Part shown: piece after piece, positions 18,486 to 26,270 of the stretch
How positions within the stretch are numbered: position 1 is the stretch's first letter
How the letters are laid out: each line of letters starts with the position of its first letter
DNA from: an uncultured Mediterraneibacter sp.
GTDB taxonomy: Bacteria > Bacillota > Clostridia > Lachnospirales > Lachnospiraceae
DNA: 64,000 nt
Direction: 5' to 3'
Assembly (NCBI RefSeq): GCF_934309415.1
Contig: NZ_CAKRDI010000012.1
Coordinates: 1 to 64,000, forward strand
Translations under genes and position numbers: made by a program
Notes under the pieces: generated by a model
The model's input: only the letters and a program-made list of their open reading frames with translations
What the model was told of the DNA's origin: nothing
Database searches by the model: none

Positions 18486-18518
18486 GTTACTGTTTGCAGC
18501 TATGCTGTGAACAGGAAC
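18486..18518. repeat. Solo HP3 hairpin with target duplication
   Basis: GTTACTGTT and AACAGGAAC arms. AAATATAT on the left and ACATATAT on the right match at 7 of 8 positions, as a target-site duplication would. Confidence 0.75.
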
Positions 18519-18529
18519 ACATATATCTT

Positions 18530-18560
18530 ACAGAAAACATTTATCAGATGCACTCCAGAG
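18530..18560. repeat. Degenerate end of the second inverted-repeat family
   Basis: CAGAAAACATTTATCAGATG followed by CACTCC resembles the right end of the element at 54280-54441. Confidence 0.35.
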
Positions 18561-18642
18561 TGGCTCAAGCGAAAAATGTTCTATTTCAAATACCAGTTAT
18601 AAAATCTTTCTGAAAAAAATCAAAAAAATATAAAATCACTTC

Positions 18643-18671
18643 TTGACAACTAATAATCGTTAGCGTATACT
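18643..18671 (+). promoter_or_regulatory. Promoter of the feo operon
   Basis: TTGACA and TATACT are exactly 17 bp apart, nearly perfect sigma-A consensus. The transcript would cross the repeat at 18805-18947 before reaching feoA, giving a structured leader of about 300 nt. Confidence 0.85.
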
Positions 18672-18674
18672 AAC
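18659..18674 (+). promoter_or_regulatory. DtxR-type operator GTTAG-N6-CTAAC in the feo promoter
   Basis: GTTAG and CTAAC form a perfect inverted repeat with a 6-bp spacer that contains most of the -10 box, so a bound repressor would block RNA polymerase. The same TTAG-N6-CTAA recurs at 26411 and 32322. Confidence 0.7.
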
Positions 18675-18747
18675 TATCGAACCATAAGAGAAAATGAAAA
18701 AAATTATCAATCTCAAGTGTTTCTGATTATCAGTTTCATTTGCTGAA

Positions 18748-18765
18748 TATCATTTACGAATGATA
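18748..18765 (+). promoter_or_regulatory. Inverted repeat in the feo leader, Fur-like
   Basis: TATCATT and AATGATA flank a 4-bp spacer about 80 bp after the -10 box. The half sites resemble Fur boxes but the spacing is not the usual 7-1-7, so the assignment is weak. A smaller palindrome, CTGATTATCAG, lies at 18723-18733. Confidence 0.35.
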
Positions 18766-18804
18766 AAAACGATAGTGCAAAGAGGTAAGTGAAGCAAAAA
18801 TATT

Positions 18805-18947
18805 GTTACTGTTCACAGGTAACCTGCAAACAGTAACGAATCTCGCCATTTAGAATCGCCTTTGGCGATGGGCAAGATTCATTCAGGTCAAAACTTGCAT
18901 CCTCATAGCTAATCAGCGGAGTGATTAGCTGTGGTATGAACAGTAAC
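18805..18947 (-). mobile_element. Palindromic mobile element, full copy in the feo leader
   Basis: 143-bp reverse copy. AAAATATT lies directly on each side (18797-18804 and 18948-18955), an exact 8-bp target duplication. It sits between the feo promoter and feoA. Its HP1 mixes subtype A arms (AGCTAATCA/TGATTAGCT) with the subtype B loop. Confidence 0.93.
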
Positions 18948-18977
18948 AAAATATTACATAGAAAGAAGTGTGAGAAG

Positions 18978-19187
18978 ATGCCCCTTACAATGGCGAATAT
19001 CGGAGAAACAAACACAATCACAAGAATTGGTGGAAATGAGGAGACAAGACGTTTTCTTGCCAATCTTGGTTTTGTGACAGGAGCAGAGGTAACTGTATTA
19101 TCTGCAATTGGCGGCAACGTAATCGTAAATATCAAAGATTCAAGAGTCGCAGTTAACGCTGATATGGCGCGCCACATTATGATTTAA
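18978..19187 (+). CDS. feoA: Ferrous iron transport protein A, first copy
   Basis: Small cytosolic SH3-like protein that supports FeoB. Its 69 residues show the FeoA pattern: short strands around ANIGETNTITRIGGNEETRRFLANLGF, then GAEVTVLSAIGGNVIVNIKDSRVAVN, ending with DMARHIMI. The start at MPLTMANIGE is preceded by a purine-rich GTGAGAAG; the longer frame would begin inside the mobile repeat. First gene of an apparent feoA-feoA-feoB operon. Confidence 0.92.
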   Translation: MPLTMANIGETNTITRIGGNEETRRFLANLGFVTGAEVTVLSAIGGNVIVNIKDSRVAVNADMARHIMI

Positions 19188-19315
19188 TACAGCAATCCGG
19201 GGTGTGGGCCGGCCTGCATGAGATGACCGGCAGGAATGTAACATCCCAAAAGAGCTGCAGTGTCAGAATTGTGCGCTGTATATATAAGGAATTATAACGA
19301 AAGGAGACAATGGTT

Positions 19316-19540
19316 ATGACTTTAGGTGATGCAAAAGTGGGCAGTACTGTTGTTGTGACAAAGATTGAGGGAGATGGTGCTTACAAACGCCGTATTATGG
19401 ATATGGGAATCACAAAAGGAAGCGACCTTTTCATCAGAAAAGTAGCACCTCTTGGAGACCCGGTGGAGATCACAGTCCGCGGTTATGAGTTGTCTGTAAG
19501 AAAAGCTGACGCACAGTGTGTTCAGGTTCAGGCAAAATAA
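19316..19540 (+). CDS. feoA: Ferrous iron transport protein A, second copy
   Basis: A second FeoA-type protein of 74 residues from MTLGDAKVGST. Family features are VVVTKIEGDGAYKRRIMDMGITKG, APLGDPVEITVRGYELSVRKADA and a basic, Gln-rich end. An in-frame ATG two codons upstream would leave only 3-4 nt from AAGGAG, so the second ATG (9 nt spacing) is preferred. It is clearly diverged from the first copy, and two FeoA proteins beside one FeoB suggest separate roles. A GCCGG/CCGGC stem-loop lies in the 128-bp gap at about 19207-19236. Confidence 0.92.
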   Translation: MTLGDAKVGSTVVVTKIEGDGAYKRRIMDMGITKGSDLFIRKVAPLGDPVEITVRGYELSVRKADAQCVQVQAK

Positions 19541-19598
19541 TAATCCGCGGGATGAATAACCAGCGAATCTTAAAAAACTACAAGGAGGTAAGAAAGGA

Positions 19599-21779
19599 AT
19601 GGCAATTACAATTGCACTTGCCGGAAACCCGAACTGTGGTAAAACTACCATGTTCAACGCATTGACAGGAGCCAACCAGTATGTTGGTAACTGGCCTGGG
19701 GTTACGGTAGAGAAAAAAGAGGGTAAAGTAAAAAGCAAGAGATACAAAGGAGAGGACGTAACAGTTACTGACCTTCCGGGTGTATATTCTCTTTCTCCAT
19801 ACACACTGGAGGAGGTAGTCAGCCGTGATTACGTGCTCAACGAGAATCCAGATGTTATCGTTGACCTTGTGGATGCAACAAACATCGAGCGTAACCTGTA
19901 TCTTACAACACAGCTGATCGAGACAGGAGTTCCTGTTGTAATCGCACTGAATATGACAGACCTTCTGGCAAAAAGAGGAATCAAGATTGACGTGAAACGT
20001 CTTTCCATGTTACTCGGATGCCCGATCATCGAGACATCTGCCCTGAAGCAGACAGGTCTGAATGAGCTGATTGACGAAGCTGTGAAAGTAGCAAAGAAAA
20101 AGGAAGCAAAACTTCCGGGAGAAATGTTCTCCAAAGAACTTGAAGCTGCAATCGAAGATGTGAAGAGTGTTCTTCCAGATTCTATTTCAGACGACAAGAG
20201 GAGATGGTATGCTGTTAAATTCCTTGAGAATGACAGCAAGGTAGTAGAGAGTGTAAAACTTTCAGGAGCAGCAGCTTCTACAGTAGCTGATGACAGAAAG
20301 AAACTCGAAGAAAAACACGATGACGATATGGAAAGTATTGTAACAGATGAGCGTTACAAATACATCCAGAAGATCGTAGGAACAACTGTTCAGAAAGCAA
20401 AACAGAAACTTACAACATCTGATAAGATCGACCGTATCGTAACAAACCGTATCCTCGGTATCCCGATCTTCATCGCTGTTATGTGGGTTGTATATTATGT
20501 ATCTGTAACAACAGTTGGTACATTTGTAACAGACTGGACAAACGATGTATTTGTAGTGGCAATTCAGGATGCAGTCGGTGGATTTCTTCAGTCCGTAGGA
20601 GCCGGAGATATGGTTCAGGGACTTGTAGTTGACGGTATCATCGGTGGACTTGGAGCCGTTCTTGGTTTCGTTCCTCAGATGGCAATCCTGTTCCTCTTCC
20701 TGTCTATCCTTGAGGACTGCGGATACATGGTTCGTATCGCATTCGTCATGGACCGTGTGTTCAGACATTTCGGACTTTCAGGAAAGAGCTTTATCCCGCT
20801 TCTGATTTCCTCAGGATGTGGTATCCCGGGAATCATGGCTTCTAAGACAATCGAGCAGGATAATGACAGACGTCTTACAATCATGACAGCAACATTCATC
20901 CCATGTGGAGCGAAACTTCCGGTTATCGCTATGATGGGTGGAGTGATCGCCGGTGAAGTTGCAGGATATCAGGAGAGCTCATTCATCGCTCCGCTGATGT
21001 ACTTCATTGGTATCGCAGCAGTACTTGTAGCTGCAATCATCCTGAAGAAGACAAAACCATTCTCAGGAAAACCGGCTCCGTTCGTAATGGAGCTTCCACA
21101 GTACCATATTCCACAGGCTAAGACAGTTCTTCTTCACGTATGGGAGAGACTGAAAGGATTCATCATCAAAGCAGGAACAATCCTGTTCCTTGCATGTGTA
21201 GTTATGTGGTTCCTTGGTGGATTCGGATTCACAGCAGATGGATTTGGAATGGTAGAAGACAGTGCAGACAGCTTAATGGCAGCAATCGGCGGAGTTATCG
21301 CTCCTCTGTTCGCACCACTTGGATTTGGCGAGTGGCAGCCAGTTGCAGCATCCATCTCTGGATTTACTGCAAAAGAAGCAATCGTATCTACAATGGGTGT
21401 ACTTGCAAATGTATCCGGAGATACAGAAGACGCAGTGAACGTTGCACAGGGTGTGGCTTCCTGGTTCCCGTCAACAATTGCAGCATTCTCATTCCTTATG
21501 TTCAACCTGCTTGACTCACCTTGTCTTGCAGCGATTGCTACAATGGCTCAGCAGATGCAGTCCAGAAAATGGTTCTGGTTTGCAATCCTGTTCCAGAACA
21601 TTTTCGCTTACATCGTTTGCCTGATCGTATACCAGGTAGGTTCCTTCGTAACAGGTGGAGCATTTGGTATCGGAACAGCAGTTGGATTTATTTTACTGAT
21701 CGCACTTCTGGTTATGCTTTTCAGACCAGATCCGTATAAGAATCAGAAAGTATATTCTAAACGTTCTGTAAACGCATAA
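19599..21779 (+). CDS. feoB: Ferrous iron transporter FeoB
   Basis: Inner-membrane Fe2+ importer with a cytosolic GTPase domain. The 726 residues begin with the G domain: G1 GNPNCGKTT, the switch region QYVGNWPGVTVEKKEG, G3 DLPG, and a G4-like NMTD in place of the usual NKxD-type motif, as is common in FeoB. A helical linker and a long polytopic domain follow with two Gate-type regions, including conserved SSGCGIPG and PCGAKLPV-like segments (residues about 405-450). The start has AAGGAGG upstream. Placement after two feoA genes and before a FeoB-associated cysteine-rich protein is the standard Clostridial arrangement. Confidence 0.97.
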   Translation: MAITIALAGNPNCGKTTMFNALTGANQYVGNWPGVTVEKKEGKVKSKRYKGEDVTVTDLPGVYSLSPYTLEEVVSRDYVLNENPDVIVDLVDATNIERNLYLTTQLIETGVPVVIALNMTDLLAKRGIKIDVKRLSMLLGCPIIETSALKQTGLNELIDEAVKVAKKKEAKLPGEMFSKELEAAIEDVKSVLPDSISDDKRRWYAVKFLENDSKVVESVKLSGAAASTVADDRKKLEEKHDDDMESIVTDERYKYIQKIVGTTVQKAKQKLTTSDKIDRIVTNRILGIPIFIAVMWVVYYVSVTTVGTFVTDWTNDVFVVAIQDAVGGFLQSVGAGDMVQGLVVDGIIGGLGAVLGFVPQMAILFLFLSILEDCGYMVRIAFVMDRVFRHFGLSGKSFIPLLISSGCGIPGIMASKTIEQDNDRRLTIMTATFIPCGAKLPVIAMMGGVIAGEVAGYQESSFIAPLMYFIGIAAVLVAAIILKKTKPFSGKPAPFVMELPQYHIPQAKTVLLHVWERLKGFIIKAGTILFLACVVMWFLGGFGFTADGFGMVEDSADSLMAAIGGVIAPLFAPLGFGEWQPVAASISGFTAKEAIVSTMGVLANVSGDTEDAVNVAQGVASWFPSTIAAFSFLMFNLLDSPCLAAIATMAQQMQSRKWFWFAILFQNIFAYIVCLIVYQVGSFVTGGAFGIGTAVGFILLIALLVMLFRPDPYKNQKVYSKRSVNA

Positions 21780-21798
21780 TAAAAAAGTAATTTAACTG

Positions 21799-21832
21799 GA
21801 AAGCTGGATACGGTCAATGTGTCCGGCTTTCT
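21799..21832 (+). terminator. Stem-loop after feoB
   Basis: GAAAGC..GGA and TCC..GCTTTC pair around an open loop, with only a weak T-run. It may attenuate rather than stop transcription into the downstream small genes. Confidence 0.5.
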
Positions 21833-21961
21833 GTTATAATTGAAGTCAGAGAGAGCAGTTTGATTTTGCTGTCTGGAATGATAAGAACAGCAATGGTCTT
21901 TTCACAGAACGTATCTGGAAACTGTTTTTCAGACACGTTTAAGAAGGGAAAGGTGAAAATT

Positions 21962-22156
21962 ATGATCGCAAATATTGTGATACTGACATTGATCGTAGCT
22001 TATTGTATTTTCTTAATTTACAAAGGCTACAAAAATATGAAAGAAGGAAAACATGTCGGCTGTGCCGGATGCAGCGGAAATTGTGGAAGCTGCGGAGGAT
22101 GCAGTGGAAATGTTTCTTCCTATAAAAAGAAGAAAAAATTATTTGGAAAAAAGTAG
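21962..22156 (+). CDS. FeoB-associated Cys-rich membrane protein
   Basis: The 64-residue protein has one N-terminal transmembrane helix (IANIVILTLIVAYCIFLIY) followed by a short basic stretch and a cysteine/glycine cluster (GCAGCSGNCGSCGGCSG), then a lysine-rich tail. This is the pattern of the FeoB_associated family found beside feoB in Clostridia. The cysteines could bind iron or another metal at the cytosolic or membrane face. The start is chosen at MIANIVIL with AAAGGTG upstream. The function is inferred from family and context. Confidence 0.88.
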   Translation: MIANIVILTLIVAYCIFLIYKGYKNMKEGKHVGCAGCSGNCGSCGGCSGNVSSYKKKKKLFGKK

Positions 22157-22189
22157 AAGTGATGCAGAGAAAGGGGAGGCGGACATAAA

Positions 22190-22324
22190 ATGGGAAGTTC
22201 AACAGGTTCTATGTTCTATGCATTTGGTGCATTTCTTCTGATCTATCTTGTGGGCGCTTCAATCTACCAGATCTATCTCTGGATCAAGAAGTGGCGTGAA
22301 AACAAGAATAATAATGAAGAATAA
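22190..22324 (+). CDS. Small membrane protein in the feo cluster (44 aa)
   Basis: A 44-residue frame: MGSSTGSMFYAFGAF, then a hydrophobic helix (LLIYLVGASIYQIYLWI), then a basic, Asn/Glu-rich end (KKWRENKNNNEE). AAGGGGAGG lies about 10 nt before the ATG. It fits between the FeoB-associated gene and the HMA-domain gene with gaps of 33 and 25 bp. Codon use is normal. One transmembrane helix with a positive cytosolic tail is predicted by eye. No family is recognised; it may be an accessory peptide of FeoB. Confidence 0.65.
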   Translation: MGSSTGSMFYAFGAFLLIYLVGASIYQIYLWIKKWRENKNNNEE

Positions 22325-22349
22325 AAAATAGAATGAAGAGGGATTGGCC

Positions 22350-22712
22350 ATGGTAGATGGAATCATTATTGTAATAGTAATTATTCTGCTTGGATTTGCC
22401 CTGAAGGGAACAATCAAGCACTTTAAAGGAGAGGGGCCATGCTGTGGAGGCGGTTCCGGTAATACAAAAAAAGCGAAAACAAAATTCCTTGACGGACCGG
22501 TCATTGGAAGAAGAACATTGAAAATTTCCGGTATGCATTGTGAGCATTGCGTGAATGCGGTGACAAATGCACTGAATGGAATTGAGGGGGTTGTTGCAAA
22601 AGTAGATTTAAAGAGCAACAGCGCAGAGGTATCCTACGACCGTGAGATTGATGAGATCGATCTGAAGCATGCGGTGAAAGAAGCAGGATACGAGGTTACG
22701 AGCATATCATAA
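22350..22712 (+). CDS. Membrane-anchored heavy-metal-associated (HMA) domain protein
   Basis: The 120-residue protein has an N-terminal transmembrane helix (GIIIVIVIILLGFALKG), a GPCCGGG cysteine motif, and a C-terminal HMA domain of about 65 residues with the metal-binding GMHCEHC loop and the typical ending KEAGYEVTSIS. Free HMA proteins of this type carry copper or similar soft metals; here it is tethered to the membrane inside an iron cluster. ATG at 22350 (GAGGG 7 nt upstream) is preferred over an in-frame TTG two codons earlier. It may buffer metal at the transporter. The metal is unknown. Confidence 0.85.
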   Translation: MVDGIIIVIVIILLGFALKGTIKHFKGEGPCCGGGSGNTKKAKTKFLDGPVIGRRTLKISGMHCEHCVNAVTNALNGIEGVVAKVDLKSNSAEVSYDREIDEIDLKHAVKEAGYEVTSIS

Positions 22713-22732
22713 GGACTGCGGGGAGGTGTACC

Positions 22733-23131
22733 GTGAGTAGAAAAGAACAGATTATCGAAAAGCTGAAGGAAAACGGATGCCGTATTACAAAACAGCGCCT
22801 TATGTTGATTGATATTATTCTGGAAAATGACTGTTCCAGCTGCAAGGAGATTTTTTATAAAGCATCCCAGGCGGATGAAAAGATCGGAGTGGCTACGGTT
22901 TACCGTATGATCAATGCACTGGAGGAGATCGGAGCAATCAGCAGAAAGAACATGTATAAGGTAGAGTGCCCGGATGAATGTGTGCAGGAAGGCGGATGTG
23001 TGGTGGTACTGGATGACGATACAATCTACCATCTGTCTCCGGGAAACTGGAATATGGTGATTCAGGAAGGCTTGAAGCATTGTGGGTATTTGAAAAACCA
23101 GAAAGTGGCGGAAGTGAAAGTACAGTCATAA
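22733..23131 (+). CDS. Divergent Fur-family transcription regulator
   Basis: The 132-residue protein starts at GTG after GGGAGGTG. The N-terminal winged helix is typical of Fur (ITKQRLMLIDIILENDCSSCKEIFYKA, then VATVYRMINALEEIGAI). The C-terminal half departs from the family: the His-rich stretch and paired CxxC zinc sites of classical Fur, Zur and PerR are absent. Instead it has CPDECVQEGGC and a short dimerisation region ending HCGYLKN. Metal sensing may therefore use a different Cys cluster, or be lost. It is the last gene of the feo cluster, and Fur-like 7-1-7 palindromes occur at 23265 and 32261. The regulatory link is inferred. Confidence 0.85.
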   Translation: MSRKEQIIEKLKENGCRITKQRLMLIDIILENDCSSCKEIFYKASQADEKIGVATVYRMINALEEIGAISRKNMYKVECPDECVQEGGCVVVLDDDTIYHLSPGNWNMVIQEGLKHCGYLKNQKVAEVKVQS

Positions 23132-23178
23132 ATAAGTGACTAATAATTACCGTTCAAAGGATTATATAAGTAAAAAGA

Positions 23179-23255
23179 GAAACGCAGGTGAGTGGAAGGA
23201 AGAGTTGAAAAATGGAGTGAATTTTGAAAAAGACTTTCATTCTCTGCGTTTTTTG
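23179..23255 (+). terminator. Weak terminator-like structure after the Fur-family gene
   Basis: AACGCAG and CTGCGTT pair across a long loop, followed by TTTT. The large loop makes it uncertain. Confidence 0.35.
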
Positions 23256-23264
23256 GCACTTTCT

Positions 23265-23279
23265 TGAAAACGATTTTCA
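23265..23279 (+). promoter_or_regulatory. Fur-type 7-1-7 box upstream of the P-type ATPase operon
   Basis: TGAAAACGATTTTCA matches the TGA-N9-TCA palindromic design of Gram-positive Fur boxes with one mismatch between arms. It is nested in a longer inverted repeat (TTTCTTGA/TCAAGAAA, 23260-23288). It ends about 47 bp before the -35 box of the next promoter. Confidence 0.5.
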
Positions 23280-23326
23280 TGTCAAGAAATAATAGCGAGA
23301 AAATTTATCAACTTCCGCTGTTAGAA

Positions 23327-23356
23327 TTGACTAGCCGGAGGGTGAGTTGCTATGAT
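23327..23356 (+). promoter_or_regulatory. Promoter of the DUF6110/P-type ATPase operon
   Basis: TTGACT and TATGAT are separated by 18 bp. The start codon lies about 150 nt further on. Confidence 0.6.
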
Positions 23357-23506
23357 GTCACTTGTAACCGGTACGTAGGTGACAGATTACGACACGAAAC
23401 ATCGTCCGCAGGAAACTGGGGAAGGTGTGAAGTCTGATGTGATTGTTAATAGAAAGTAATCTGTTAGAAAATATTTAAAAAATCAATTTTATGGAGGTAA
23501 TTTATT
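23357..23506 (+). promoter_or_regulatory. Leader of the P-type ATPase operon with stem-loop
   Basis: This 150-nt untranslated region contains a hairpin with GTCAC and GTGAC arms (about 23357-23384) and purine-rich sequence after it. A metal riboswitch was considered because of the downstream transporter, but no known class is recognised. Confidence 0.35.
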
Positions 23507-23833
23507 ATGATGGACATTTTTAAACTGAAAAAAGCAGGAGTATTCGCAGGTGGAGTTCTTTTCGGAACAGCAGGAGTTAAGATTCTTTCAAGCAAAGATG
23601 CAAAGAAATTTTACACAAACTGTACAGCAGCAGTTTTAAGAGCAAAAGACTGTGTTATGAAGACAGCTACAACAGTTCAGGAGAACGCAGGGGACATTCT
23701 TGCTGAGGCTCAGCAGATCAACGAAGAGAGAGCTGCAAAAGAAGCAGAAGCTGTACAGGAAGCTGAAGCAGCAGAAGAGACAGTAGAAGAAGTAACAGAA
23801 GGTGCGGAAGATTTCAAAGAGGAAGAAGCTTAA
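23507..23833 (+). CDS. DUF6110-like small protein
   Basis: The 108-residue protein begins MMDIFKLKKAGVFAGGVLFGTAGVKILSS, a short glycine-rich hydrophobic segment that could insert in or associate with the membrane. A middle region with KFYTNCTAAVLRAKDCVMK (two cysteines) follows, then a long acidic, alanine-rich coiled-coil tail (EAEAVQEAEAAEETVEEV). Proteins like this commonly precede heavy-metal P-type ATPases in gut Clostridia, as here: the ATPase starts 6 bp after the stop. GGAGGTAA precedes the start. It is probably a partner of the ATPase. The DUF number is recalled from memory, not searched. Confidence 0.72.
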   Translation: MMDIFKLKKAGVFAGGVLFGTAGVKILSSKDAKKFYTNCTAAVLRAKDCVMKTATTVQENAGDILAEAQQINEERAAKEAEAVQEAEAAEETVEEVTEGAEDFKEEEA

Positions 23834-23839
23834 TTCTCG

Positions 23840-25927
23840 ATGAAATTTATCATAAAGCATGAGATCAAAGGCCGTCTCCGTATACACTTCATTCAGAATA
23901 GAATGACGTATTCGGAGGCGGATACTCTTTCATGGTTTCTTGAGAATCAGGAAAGTATAACAGATGCCAAAGTATATGAACGCACCGCAGATGCTGTCAT
24001 CTGTTACAAGGGAAACCGGGAAGAGGTACTGGCAGTTCTGAGAAAATTCCGTTATGCGGATGTGGAAGTGCCAGAGAATGTACTTTCCAGTTCAGGGAGA
24101 GAACTGAATGCGGAATATCAGGAAAAACTGGTCACAAAGACGGTTCTTCATTATGGAACAAAACTGTTTGTTCCGATGCCGATCCGTGCCGTGATCACAA
24201 CTGTAAAGTCAATCCGTTACATCTATGAAGGTGTAAGATGCCTTGCACACGGCAAGCTGGAAGTTCCGGTACTGGATGCGACAGCGATTGCAGTATCTGT
24301 ACTGCGTAAGGATTATACAACAGCCGGATCTGTTATGTTCCTGTTAGGAATCGGTGAGATCATCGAAGAGTGGACTCATAAGAAATCCGTAGGCGATCTG
24401 GCCAGAAGTATGTCACTGAATGTCAAGAAAGTATGGCTTAAGAAGGACGATCAGGAGATTCTTGTGAAATCTTCTGAGATCCAGCCGGGTGATGTGATCG
24501 TAGTCCGTATGGGCAATGTCATCCCGTTTGACGGACAGGTGGCTGACGGAGAGGGTATGGTCAATCAGGCATCCCTGACAGGCGAGTCCCTTCCGGTCAG
24601 AAGAACACCGGGACAGACGGTTTATGCAGGAACTGTACTGGAAGAAGGTGAGATCGAGATTCTGGTCAAAGCAGTCAAAGGATCTACAAGATTTGAAAAG
24701 ATTGTTACGATGATTGAGGATTCAGAGAAGCTGAAATCTTCTGTGGAAGGAAAAGCAGAGCATCTGGCGGATAAACTGGTTCCGTATACATTACTTGGAA
24801 CAGGTCTGACCTGGTTGCTTACAAGAAATGTGACAAAGACATTATCCATTCTGATGGTTGATTTCTCCTGTGCATTGAAGCTTGCAATGCCGATCACAGT
24901 TCTGTCTGCGATCCGTGAAGCAGGAGATCATAATATTACTGTAAAAGGCGGTAAATTCCTGGAGGCAGTTGCCGAGGCAGATACAATTGTATTCGACAAG
25001 ACAGGAACACTGACAAAGGCAACACCTACAGTAAAAGAAGTCATTGTATTCAGCAAATATACAGAAGATGAGATGCTCAGAGTTGCAGCCTGCCTGGAGG
25101 AACATTTCCCTCATTCTATGGCGAAAGCAGTTGTGGATGCAGCGAAAGCAAAGAATCTGTCTCATGAAGAGATGCATTCCAAAGTGCAGTATGTGGTAGC
25201 ACATGGTATTTCTTCTGCGATTGACGACAGAAAAGTGGTAATCGGAAGCAGTCACTTTGTATTCGAAGATGAGCAGTGTACAATTGATCCGGAATATCAG
25301 GATCGTTATGAGAATCTGAAACCGGAGTACTCACATCTGTATCTTGCGATTGACGGAAAGCTTGCAGCAGTCATCTGTATTGAAGATCCATTGCGTGAGG
25401 AAGCAGCAGATATGATCTGTGAACTGAAGGAAGCCGGAATCAAGAAGGTCGTTATGATGACAGGAGACAGTGAGCGTACAGCCGCAGCGATCGCAAAACG
25501 TGTCGGTGTGGATGAGTATTATGCCGAAGTACTTCCGGAAGATAAGGCGAACTTTGTAGAAAAAGAGAAGGCAGCCGGACGCAAGGTTATGATGATCGGT
25601 GACGGAATCAATGATTCACCGGCACTTTCAGCAGCAGATGCGGGAATTGCCATCAGTGACGGAGCAGAGATTGCCCGTGAAATCGCTGATATTACGATCG
25701 CAGCGGATGATCTGCGTGAGATCGTTACATTAAAACATCTGTCCAATGCAATGCTGAAGCGCATCCATACAAATTACAGAAATATTGTAGGAATCAACTC
25801 CGGTCTGATCGCACTTGGTGTGACAGGAGTGATCCAGCCGACAATGTCTGCACTGCTTCATAATACTTCGACACTGGTGATCAGTCTGAGAAGTATGAGA
25901 AATCTTCTGAAAGAGGAAGAAGAGTAA
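23840..25927 (+). CDS. P1B-type metal-transporting ATPase with atypical membrane motif
   Basis: The 695-residue ATP-driven metal pump has an N-terminal HMA-like fold of about 70 residues without CxxC, then membrane helices. The actuator loop has LTGESLPVRR, the phosphorylation site DKTGTLT has Asp near residue 386, and the hinge is MIGDGINDSPALSAADAG. In the sixth-helix position, where heavy-metal pumps carry CPC, SPC or similar, this protein has DFSCALKLAMP (Cys about residue 343), lacking the CP dipeptide. The substrate is therefore uncertain; iron or manganese efflux would fit the neighbouring feo genes and the Fur-like box. It is co-transcribed with the DUF6110-like protein. Confidence 0.9.
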   Translation: MKFIIKHEIKGRLRIHFIQNRMTYSEADTLSWFLENQESITDAKVYERTADAVICYKGNREEVLAVLRKFRYADVEVPENVLSSSGRELNAEYQEKLVTKTVLHYGTKLFVPMPIRAVITTVKSIRYIYEGVRCLAHGKLEVPVLDATAIAVSVLRKDYTTAGSVMFLLGIGEIIEEWTHKKSVGDLARSMSLNVKKVWLKKDDQEILVKSSEIQPGDVIVVRMGNVIPFDGQVADGEGMVNQASLTGESLPVRRTPGQTVYAGTVLEEGEIEILVKAVKGSTRFEKIVTMIEDSEKLKSSVEGKAEHLADKLVPYTLLGTGLTWLLTRNVTKTLSILMVDFSCALKLAMPITVLSAIREAGDHNITVKGGKFLEAVAEADTIVFDKTGTLTKATPTVKEVIVFSKYTEDEMLRVAACLEEHFPHSMAKAVVDAAKAKNLSHEEMHSKVQYVVAHGISSAIDDRKVVIGSSHFVFEDEQCTIDPEYQDRYENLKPEYSHLYLAIDGKLAAVICIEDPLREEAADMICELKEAGIKKVVMMTGDSERTAAAIAKRVGVDEYYAEVLPEDKANFVEKEKAAGRKVMMIGDGINDSPALSAADAGIAISDGAEIAREIADITIAADDLREIVTLKHLSNAMLKRIHTNYRNIVGINSGLIALGVTGVIQPTMSALLHNTSTLVISLRSMRNLLKEEEE

Positions 25928-25949
25928 TTCATATTATTCGTATTGTGTG

Positions 25950-25975
25950 GTGTTTACAGGTTATTTGTAAACAGA
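25950..25975. repeat. Degenerate solo HP3 hairpin
   Basis: TGTTTACAGG and a decayed partner ending TTTGTAAACAG keep the HP3 layout, 23 bp after the ATPase stop. Confidence 0.45.
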
Positions 25976-26152
25976 AGAGCTTTTAACAGGCTATAAAATG
26001 TAAATATAAAACAGGGAAACAGGAAACAGAGTTCCTTTTGAAGATGAATCTGGAAACAGAAAGGATTCGTTGAAAGATGGAAGCTTTGTGGAATGTTTTC
26101 CTGTTTTTTGGTTGCATTTTTATTCGGATAAAATTTTCTATAAATTGCAGGG

Positions 26153-26235
26153 CGTGTCTGAAAACCAGTCTTGTAGTCTATGTGTTCTGCTTTGAAGGAT
26201 ATTTTTTCATTTAGGCAAACTCTCCCACAAAACAT
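26153..26235. repeat. Fragment of the second inverted-repeat family
   Basis: GCGTGTCTGAAAACC on the left and AGGCAAACTCTCCCACAAAA on the right resemble the outer and inner parts of the element at 54280-54441. Confidence 0.45.
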
Positions 26236-26270
26236 TTGAGATTAAAAATATTGATTTAGCGCTTTAATAA

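Noticed and set aside
23333-23506. Leader of the metal ATPase operon as a known NiCo or manganese riboswitch
   Set aside because: The conserved cores I remember for these classes are not visible; kept only as an unassigned leader.
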